From: an uncultured Myroides sp.
GTDB lineage: Bacteria > Bacteroidota > Bacteroidia > Flavobacteriales > Flavobacteriaceae
Assembly (NCBI GenBank): GCA_913777665.1
Contig: CAJYTF010000034.1
Coordinates: 124,001-188,000 of the forward strand
Direction: 5' to 3'
Length of the DNA: 64,000 bases
A program made the position numbers and the translations under genes. Shown in pieces: positions 39,677-47,009 of this stretch. The notes beneath the pieces were generated by a model. That model worked only from the letters and a program-made list of their open reading frames with translations, was not told where the DNA came from and did no database searches. Numbering within the stretch: the first letter of the stretch is position 1; every line of letters begins with the position of its first letter.

Positions 39677-40792
39677 TTATTTTTTTACGAATTTTAAAGT
39701 AGCCGAACCTTTTGCTGTCTCAACTTTTAAAACATAAACTCCTGCTTTTAACCCAGAAACATTAAGTGTTTGTGTGTTTGCCTGTAGTACTTTTTGACCT
39801 GCAATGTTGTAAGCGGTTACATTTGTAATAGTTTCTGCAGTTTGAATGTTTAATATATCTGATGTGGGATTTGGATACACGTTTGCTGCGATAGCATTAT
39901 ATTTATTCGTAGATAATGAAGCCGTGATATCTTGCGGAGTAAATGGTCTTCTTTCACCAATGCTTAAACCTAACCAATCGTTATTATCTAGGTTAATTAA
40001 CGATAAATCGTTTTCTGTTTTCCAGCTAGAAAGATCGGTTCCACTGTATGCTTTCCATAAATTAGTTCCTGCTGTTTCGGTACGATTTCCGATAGTTACA
40101 GACGATAAAACATTTGCATTCATTACAAAATCAAATCCGCCGTTTAATTCTGTATTAATTAAATCTAAAGCATCTTCTGCTGTGATAGATCCGTTGTATT
40201 GAATTCCAAAAACGTAAGAATCTGCAACATTATTTGTATCAGTACCAAAATCAACAACCACTAAACTTTGGTTTGATCCTGTTCCCAACCATGTAATAAT
40301 GTCTGATTTTTTATACCATTGAGAGCTGTATGCAGGAATTGGTTCAACTGGAGCTTGTGATGTAGGGTTGCTAAAACCATAAGAGACACCATACCAATGA
40401 CCGTCTGTTAAGGCTGCAGAAACACCTCCGTTCATTGCGAATGTTTGTGCCGAAGTACCTGACCAAGTGCTCCACCAATCACTTCCGCCTATACTTGTGT
40501 GATCATTGAATGTGACGTGATTTAAGAAGGGACCACCTGTTGTTGGATTAATAGTAAAATTAGGTTCAGCCGCAGCAATTGCAACTAACATACTAGCAAA
40601 TGTTTGTCCTGTTCCGGGAGTGTAATGGTATCCCCAAGCATACGAACGATCATCTGTTCCATCTTTAAAATCTACAACTAAATAAGCTGTTTCAGTTCCT
40701 GTTCCAACATGAAACTTAACGTCACTTGGTGAAAATTGAGCAAAAATTATTTGCGTAAAAAATAGTAAGAATAACAAAGTAATTCTTTTCAT
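39677..40792 (-). CDS. Secreted protein of two tandem homologous domains plus T9SS type A sorting domain
   Basis: Repeat unit LVVVDFxxGTDxxSYxxGxxY...; C-terminal NVYPNPTSDILNIQ...LKFVKK. Confidence 0.8.
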   Translation of the reverse strand: MKRITLLFLLFFTQIIFAQFSPSDVKFHVGTGTETAYLVVDFKDGTDDRSYAWGYHYTPGTGQTFASMLVAIAAAEPNFTINPTTGGPFLNHVTFNDHTSIGGSDWWSTWSGTSAQTFAMNGGVSAALTDGHWYGVSYGFSNPTSQAPVEPIPAYSSQWYKKSDIITWLGTGSNQSLVVVDFGTDTNNVADSYVFGIQYNGSITAEDALDLINTELNGGFDFVMNANVLSSVTIGNRTETAGTNLWKAYSGTDLSSWKTENDLSLINLDNNDWLGLSIGERRPFTPQDITASLSTNKYNAIAANVYPNPTSDILNIQTAETITNVTAYNIAGQKVLQANTQTLNVSGLKAGVYVLKVETAKGSATLKFVKK

Positions 40793-40903
40793 AATATAAA
40801 AAATTTAAAGTTTTGTTCCCGAAACTTTATAGGAATATTTATGAAAAGATTATCAAATGAAGACCTTTTACCACTTTTATTCCCGAAAGTTAAAAAATGA
40901 TTT

Positions 40904-41072
40904 AGGCAGGTCTCCTGGCTTGCATCTTATTGTAGGTCTTCCCAGAAAAAAAATCCAGTGACGTTTTTAATTTACAATAAGTTTGGTAGCATACAGTTGC
41001 GGGTACAGCTCAAGATTCGATTATATCTTACTTGATTCCCTTTTAAAGAACATGACGAATGTTCTACCAAAA
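40904..41072 (-). promoter_or_regulatory. Cobalamin (B12) riboswitch (approximate limits)
   Basis: Minus-strand reading: GGTAGAAC...TTTAAAAGGGAATCAAG...GAGCTGTACCCGCAACTG...CGTCACTGG...GGGAAGACC...AGCCAGGAGACCTGCCT (B12 box). Confidence 0.92.
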
Positions 41073-41092
41073 TCGGCACGAAGATACAAAAT

Positions 41093-41542
41093 TTATTCTA
41101 AAGCTAAACGAATAGGTACACGGTAGCGCACACGTTCTGGCTTACCGTTAATTAAAACAGGATTTACACGTAATTTTTTAACTACGCGAACAGCTTCTGC
41201 ATCGCAAACTTTACACAAACCCTTTTCTATCAGTACATCACTAACAGATCCGTCTTTCTCTACTATAAACTGAATATAAATAGTTCCGGTGATTTCTAGT
41301 TCGAGTGCTTCGTCAGGAAAATTGTAGTTCTCGCCTAAAAACTGGGTTACCGATTTGCCTGATAGTGTTTTAATGCTTGTCGCATCTGCGTAAAATGACG
41401 GATCATCTGTATGAACTAATGTGTCGTTTACTGAATTTCCTGCAGGAGCTTCCACAACGCCTTTTTCTAAGGGAGTAGGAATATTTTGGGAAAATCCTGC
41501 CCAGGAAAATCCCATTATAAAAAGTGTAACAATTTTTTTCAT
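41093..41542 (-). CDS. TonB C-terminal-domain protein (signal peptide, no obvious N-terminal TM anchor)
   Basis: GTIYIQFIVEKDGSVSDVLIEKGLCKVCDAEAVRVVKKLRVNPVLINGKPERVRYRVPIRL. Confidence 0.85.
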   Translation of the reverse strand: MKKIVTLFIMGFSWAGFSQNIPTPLEKGVVEAPAGNSVNDTLVHTDDPSFYADATSIKTLSGKSVTQFLGENYNFPDEALELEITGTIYIQFIVEKDGSVSDVLIEKGLCKVCDAEAVRVVKKLRVNPVLINGKPERVRYRVPIRLALE

Positions 41543-41555
41543 AAATTAAATATAC

Positions 41556-41589
41556 AAAAAAAAGATGTCTTTTTACCGACATCTTTTTA
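41556..41589 (-). terminator. Hairpin terminator
   Basis: aaaaagatgtc ttttacc gacatcttttt. Confidence 0.75.
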
Positions 41590-41593
41590 AAAA

Positions 41594-42118
41594 TTATTCT
41601 ACAACAAACTCCACATTTTCTATGAGTGAAGTTTTTGGTGCCTTGAACGACAATTTTATTTTTGTTTGTTTGTCTGAATGATCTACCTTCAGCGTTCCTT
41701 GTGTTATTTTGTAGTAACCTGCTTCGCCTTTACAGTAGCAGTGTTTTCCGTAAACTAACTTTACATCTTGTAAAGCGGCATCTTTATATTCTTTTTTAAA
41801 TGCTTTTGCAGGAATTTCCAAGAACAATTCTTCTTTGTAAAAATCGTCGGCATAATTCCCTTCCGCTTTGTTTCTGTCGAAACTGTACTGTACCAAAACG
41901 GTTTCCGGATTATAGATCGTTTGCGGATAAAGTTGATCAAAACCGTTTAAGTTTAAAGCTTTTTCAGACTCGCGGGTTGCGGTTACTTTTCCGTTTTCAG
42001 GCGCAACCGAAACCATTGTTACCTTTTTGCCTAACCAGTTGGTAGATTCAACGCCTTTTGTGGTTGAACAGCTTATTGCTACAGCCGAGAAAGCCAATAG
42101 CGCAATCATTTTTTTCAT
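41594..42118 (-). CDS. Hypothetical lipoprotein
   Basis: Lipobox AVAISCSTTKG. Confidence 0.65.
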   Translation of the reverse strand: MKKMIALLAFSAVAISCSTTKGVESTNWLGKKVTMVSVAPENGKVTATRESEKALNLNGFDQLYPQTIYNPETVLVQYSFDRNKAEGNYADDFYKEELFLEIPAKAFKKEYKDAALQDVKLVYGKHCYCKGEAGYYKITQGTLKVDHSDKQTKIKLSFKAPKTSLIENVEFVVE

Positions 42119-42122
42119 ATAT

Positions 42123-42746
42123 TTATTTACCGTTATAATTATTCATTGCATTGTTTAAACCCGCCAAAGCAAATTCTTTCACCGCCTTAGAAACCATGTC
42201 TAAACGTTCTTTTAAAGCTGTTGTTTCTTCATCGTTCCAATCACCCAAAACATAATCAACTTGCTGCCCTTTTTTAAATTCGTCTGATATTCCGAAACGC
42301 AAACGCGGATATTCTGAACTATTCAAAATAAGCTGGATATTCTTCAAACCGTTGTGTCCACCGTCTGATCCTTTTGGTTTAATTCGGATTGATCCGAAAG
42401 GTAAATTTAAATCATCTGTAATAATTAAAATATTTTCTTTGGCAATTTTTTCTTTATCCATCCAATATTGTACCGCCTTACCAGATAAATTCATGTAAGT
42501 ATTTGGTTTTAAAAGAAATAAAACTTTGTTCTTTACTTTTATCTGAGTTAACGATCCCAATTTCACGGTTTCAAAAGTTGCACCGGCTTCATTTGCCATA
42601 AAATCAACCGCTTTAAAACCAATATTGTGGCGCGTGTTTACATATTCGGCTCCAATGTTTCCCAATCCAACAATTAAATATTTAGTCATAATGTCTATGT
42701 TTGCTTGCGTGCGCGGCTTTGAAAACCACTTTGTTAAAAAATTCAT
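42123..42746 (-). CDS. pth: Peptidyl-tRNA hydrolase
   Basis: YLIVGLGNIGAEYVNTRHNIGFKAVD, DDLNLPFGSIRIKPKGSDGGHNGLKNI; exact start uncertain (42746 or 42689). Confidence 0.93.
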   Translation of the reverse strand: MNFLTKWFSKPRTQANIDIMTKYLIVGLGNIGAEYVNTRHNIGFKAVDFMANEAGATFETVKLGSLTQIKVKNKVLFLLKPNTYMNLSGKAVQYWMDKEKIAKENILIITDDLNLPFGSIRIKPKGSDGGHNGLKNIQLILNSSEYPRLRFGISDEFKKGQQVDYVLGDWNDEETTALKERLDMVSKAVKEFALAGLNNAMNNYNGK

Positions 42747-42794
42747 TGCAAATGTATTAACTAATGGGTAATTTAGAACAAAACAACGTAAATT

Positions 42795-44261
42795 ATGGAT
42801 CACATACAAATAATTTGGGAATTTGTAAAAGAATGGTATTGGATTCCTTTAACGCTGATAAATACCACCGCTTTTATTACCATTTTAGTTGAAAACGGCA
42901 AACCCGAAAAAACCATTGCCTGGTTAATGGTTATTGTGTTCCTGCCTTTTTTTGGGGTTGGTTTGTATTATTTTTTCGGACAGAAATTTCAAAAAGAAAA
43001 ATATTTTAAAAAGTTAGACAACCGCTACAAAGTTAAATTAGAAGAACGCTGGAACGATTTAAAACCTTTCATAAGCAACGAAATTAAGCTTACCGAAACG
43101 TACGATGCTCATTTAAACGATGTTTTTGAATATCTGGTGCATACACAAACATCAATTCCTACATCAAACAACGGCGTTGAACTTTTAATTAATGGCGAAG
43201 AAAAATTTGTATTGTTGTTGGAAGATCTTAAAAACGCCAAACACCACATTCATATTGAATATTATATTTTTGATGAAGATGAAATTGGATCGCAGATTTT
43301 AAACATTTTGGTTGATAAAGTAAAAGAATGCATTGAAGTCCGTTTGATTATTGATGATTTTGGATCATCACCTTTTGCAAAACGCAAAGCACATTATGAA
43401 AATTTAGGCATTCAGTTTGAAATTTTCCTTCCCGTACGTTTTTCGTCACTCGCAAACAGCAATTACCGCAACCACAGAAAAATCATTGTTATTGATGGAT
43501 TAATCGGTTACGTTGGCGGTATTAATGTTTCAGACAAATACATTAATCCAAACAAATTTAACCTATATTGGCGCGATACAGCTATTAGAATTTATGGCGA
43601 TGCCACTAAAATGTTACAAGCACAATTTTGGCTGCACTGGCAAAGTATTTCGGTAAATTCGTTTACATTGAATTACAACTATCTTCCGGAAATGCAAACG
43701 GTTTTTGAAAAGAAACTACCAATGACGTTTGCTTTTTCATCACCTGGAAACACTCCGCCGTATGTTATGGAATCAATGATTTTAAGTATTTCGGCAGCGC
43801 AAAAAAGCATTCAGTTGTGCACGCCTTATTTTATTCCGACAGATTCTTTTAAAACCGCTTTGTTAATCGCGGTTTCAAAAGGTGTCGATGTTTCACTGAT
43901 GCTTCCATCAAGAGGCGATTCATCGGTTGTTCAGGCAGCGTCGCTATCATTCTTAAAACCTTTTATGGAACGCGGAATGAATGTTTTTTTGTACGAAAAA
44001 GGATTTATGCACGCAAAAACAATCTGCATTGACGGATTGTTGAGTTACATTGGAACCACCAATTTAGACTCAAGAAGTTTCTTGATAAACTTTGAACTTT
44101 CTGCCGTTGTTTTAGATAAAACCATTGCCCAACAATTAACAGATCAATTTGAAAAAGATGTTTTGGTAAGTAAACGTTTTACCGCCGATTTATGGAAAAA
44201 CGAAAAATGGTATTACAAAGCATTTGCATCAGTTTGTAGATTGCTAGCACCTTTGTTATAA
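42795..44261 (+). CDS. cls: Cardiolipin synthase
   Basis: Two PLD HKD motifs (NHRKIIVIDG, MHAKTICIDG), N-terminal TM segments. Confidence 0.93.
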   Translation: MDHIQIIWEFVKEWYWIPLTLINTTAFITILVENGKPEKTIAWLMVIVFLPFFGVGLYYFFGQKFQKEKYFKKLDNRYKVKLEERWNDLKPFISNEIKLTETYDAHLNDVFEYLVHTQTSIPTSNNGVELLINGEEKFVLLLEDLKNAKHHIHIEYYIFDEDEIGSQILNILVDKVKECIEVRLIIDDFGSSPFAKRKAHYENLGIQFEIFLPVRFSSLANSNYRNHRKIIVIDGLIGYVGGINVSDKYINPNKFNLYWRDTAIRIYGDATKMLQAQFWLHWQSISVNSFTLNYNYLPEMQTVFEKKLPMTFAFSSPGNTPPYVMESMILSISAAQKSIQLCTPYFIPTDSFKTALLIAVSKGVDVSLMLPSRGDSSVVQAASLSFLKPFMERGMNVFLYEKGFMHAKTICIDGLLSYIGTTNLDSRSFLINFELSAVVLDKTIAQQLTDQFEKDVLVSKRFTADLWKNEKWYYKAFASVCRLLAPLL

Positions 44262-44825
44262 TAGTTTTTCAATCCGCATGCCTGCAATTTGTTGCATCCC
44301 GGTTGGTTTAGTTACGTGATCGTATTTCGGACTTTTATTGATATCGATATTCGATGTAGGAAGAATTTTAACCCAAAGAGAAATTTCATCGTTTTTCTGA
44401 AGTTGTACTTCGGTTGGCGCAATTAAAAGTCCGGCGGCAACATCAAAATTTCCAAAACTGAAGCGGAATTCGGTTTTACCAAGAATTTCTTCGTTTGGCG
44501 ACTGCGGATTTTTAATCAGATACAATTCCATATGAATACTGTCTTTAGACGAGCTGCCCATTACGCCCGGATTGATATTTGCAAAGGCAGAAACTTCATA
44601 CGTGCCCGATGATGAAATAGTGATTTTATCGTTTAAAAACTGGGTGATTTTATTGTAAACTACATCAACCGGCTGAAACTTTAACTGTTGCATTACCGAT
44701 GGTGTATTTTCCAGATGAATACTTCGGATACTTCGAATATAAAACGATTTTTCCTGAGCAAATGCGCTAAATCCAACCAAAAAAATTAAAACCTTAATAA
44801 TATCTTTGAAACCCATCTTGATCAC
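44256..44825 (-). CDS. Secreted C1q/TNF-like beta-sandwich protein (tentative)
   Basis: ITISSSGTYEVSAFANINPG pattern; paralog of the next ORF. Confidence 0.5.
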   Translation of the reverse strand: MIKMGFKDIIKVLIFLVGFSAFAQEKSFYIRSIRSIHLENTPSVMQQLKFQPVDVVYNKITQFLNDKITISSSGTYEVSAFANINPGVMGSSSKDSIHMELYLIKNPQSPNEEILGKTEFRFSFGNFDVAAGLLIAPTEVQLQKNDEISLWVKILPTSNIDINKSPKYDHVTKPTGMQQIAGMRIEKLL

Positions 44826-45381
44826 TGATTAATTTTATGTTCATAGAAAACGATGTGCAGTTTTTGTTTTTACGGTTACAGCCAATTTCGCAACTCAACA
44901 ACACATTTCCCAACAAACCGGCACTAATTGCAGGTGCTACAACGGCATCTTTTTGCAGATAAACAATGGTTGGATACACTTCAATACGTGAAAACTCATC
45001 CTGATTATCTTGATCGAACGATTTTCGCGTGGCTGCAACATATTCTTCTACACCATCGAAAATTTGAACAATACCAAAATTTACGCCACCTCTATTAAAC
45101 TTTATTACGCTTGTACTTGGATTAAAATGAAACGATGCGGTTATTTCGTAATAGCCGTTTTCGGGGATTGTCAATTTTTGTGTGGTTTCATCGATCACGA
45201 ATAAAGTGTTTGATACAATATCCTGTTTATCCATTTTCAAGTAATGAAACGTTTTATCGGTTCCCGGACGCAAGTTAAAAAACTGCTGTTTATTGGTTTT
45301 GTAACTGAACGATTCTTGCGAAAAACCTATCAACGGAAAAAGCATCAAAAACAAAAAAAATCTCATGCTATTTTCTTTCAA
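44794..45381 (-). CDS. Secreted C1q/TNF-like beta-sandwich protein (tentative), paralog
   Basis: LTIPENGYYEITASFHFNPS pattern; overlaps the downstream paralog by 32 bp. Confidence 0.5.
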   Translation of the reverse strand: MKENSMRFFLFLMLFPLIGFSQESFSYKTNKQQFFNLRPGTDKTFHYLKMDKQDIVSNTLFVIDETTQKLTIPENGYYEITASFHFNPSTSVIKFNRGGVNFGIVQIFDGVEEYVAATRKSFDQDNQDEFSRIEVYPTIVYLQKDAVVAPAISAGLLGNVLLSCEIGCNRKNKNCTSFSMNIKLISDQDGFQRYY

Positions 45382-45419
45382 AGATACAAAAAAATAAAAA
45401 CTCGTTTATTTCCGGGAAC

Positions 45420-45448
45420 ACCTCACAGGTTTTAAAAACCTGTGAGGT
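45420..45448. repeat. Dispersed palindrome, copy 2 (identical to 8768-8796)
   Basis: acctcacaggttttaaaaacctgtgaggt. Confidence 0.85.
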
Positions 45449-45463
45449 GTGACAATTAAAAAC

Positions 45464-45490
45464 TAATGCAGCTAAAAATTAGCTGCATTA
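45464..45490 (-). terminator. Terminator hairpin downstream of RND operon
   Basis: taatgcagct aaaaatt agctgcatta, T run on minus strand. Confidence 0.7.
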
Positions 45491-45513
45491 ATCACTTATA
45501 TAAATAGAAAAAA

Positions 45514-46914
45514 TTACTCTACTCCGCCACCCATAGCTTTGTACAACTGTATGTTGGCATTCCATAAATTATACTGCGTGGTAATAATGTTCAATTGCGC
45601 GTTTAATTCGCTTTCTGTTGCCGTTAAAACCTCTAAATAATTTGCCATCCCGTTGTTTAGCAACTCTTGCGAATAGGTAACCGCCGTTGTATAAGCTTCG
45701 GCTTCTTGCTGCTTTAACACCAATTTCTTTTTGTTGATGTCGATGGCGTATAACGCATCAGAAATTTCTTTGCTTGCATTTAGAACAGTTTGCTTATAGT
45801 TTAAGAATGCTTTTTCCTGATTAGACAAACTGATTTCATATTGCGTACGAATTTGTCTGCCGTTTAAAATTGGTTGTGCAATTCCGGCTACAATGCTTGC
45901 AAAAAACGAAGTAGGATCGAACAATTTTTCAAATTCAACCGATTGTAATCCGCCGCTTGCCGTTAATTTTAATGTTGGATAAAAACTTGCTTTGGCAACA
46001 TTCGTCAATTCAAAAGCGTTTCTAAAACCTAATTCGGCAGCCTGAATATCGGGTCTGTTGTTTAATGTTTCAATCGATACACCTTCTTCCGCATCAACAT
46101 TCAACTGTAAATCTGCAAAGGTTGATCGTTCAATTTCTTTAGGAAACAATCCTTCTAAAATACTTAACGAATTTTCTTGAATTTTGATATTATTTTCAAT
46201 ATCCAACAACAATGCTTGTGCACTTAAAGCTTGTGCTTCGGTTTGTTTTACCGCAACTTCGGTAACACGTCCGGCATCTTTTAACGCTTTATTTGTTTCT
46301 AGACTTTTGTTGCGATTTTCTATTGTTTTTTGGGCAAGTTGCTTTTGCGCATCTAACGCCAATAAATTGTAATAGGTTGATGCTACTTGCGATATCAATT
46401 GCGTTTTTACTGCCTGATGAGCCGCAACGGTTTGCAGATAAGTAGCTTCGGCAGCTAGTTTTTTACTGGTGATTTTTCCCCAGATATCGGCTTCCCAACC
46501 TAAACTTCCGGTAATGTCAAACTGATCTAATCGCTGACGCTGACCTAAAATTCGACCAAATTGTGTATTGATCGAGTTTACCGAATGGGTATAGTTTGTA
46601 CCGATTGTAAATGTTGGCAAATGCCCCATTCTGCCTTGCGACAGATACGATTGCGCCTGATTGATGTTTTCTAACGCTACACGAATATCCAGGTTATTAT
46701 CTAACGCGGTTTGAATGTGCTGTTGCAAAGCGGCGTCGGTAAAAACCTGTTGCCAAGGCAATACACTTTGTACGGTACTGTCTTTAACAACCTCGTTTGT
46801 ATTGAACGATGCGTTTTCCCAAGCATTAGGTTTTTGATAATCTTTTGTAGCAATACATGATTGTAACGAAACAGCTGTAATTGCCACAAAGGCTGTTTTA
46901 TATATAGTTTTCAT
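45514..46914 (-). CDS. Efflux outer-membrane lipoprotein (OprM/TolC-like)
   Basis: Lipobox SLQSCIA; SLGWEADIWGKITSKKLAAEA; LNNRPDIQAAELGFRNA. Confidence 0.93.
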   Translation of the reverse strand: MKTIYKTAFVAITAVSLQSCIATKDYQKPNAWENASFNTNEVVKDSTVQSVLPWQQVFTDAALQQHIQTALDNNLDIRVALENINQAQSYLSQGRMGHLPTFTIGTNYTHSVNSINTQFGRILGQRQRLDQFDITGSLGWEADIWGKITSKKLAAEATYLQTVAAHQAVKTQLISQVASTYYNLLALDAQKQLAQKTIENRNKSLETNKALKDAGRVTEVAVKQTEAQALSAQALLLDIENNIKIQENSLSILEGLFPKEIERSTFADLQLNVDAEEGVSIETLNNRPDIQAAELGFRNAFELTNVAKASFYPTLKLTASGGLQSVEFEKLFDPTSFFASIVAGIAQPILNGRQIRTQYEISLSNQEKAFLNYKQTVLNASKEISDALYAIDINKKKLVLKQQEAEAYTTAVTYSQELLNNGMANYLEVLTATESELNAQLNIITTQYNLWNANIQLYKAMGGGVE

Positions 46915-47009
46915 ATGAAAAATATTATTTTGTTTTGGATCATATGGAATCGCTATTTCTTAATGGTGTTTGCTTTCGCAAACTTTAAGTTTTTAGTGCG
47001 ATTTCATAT

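Noticed and set aside
38390-40792. Simple duplication of one surface-protein gene
   Set aside because: Only the C-terminal sorting domains are similar; the N-terminal portions (propeller versus tandem domain) are unrelated
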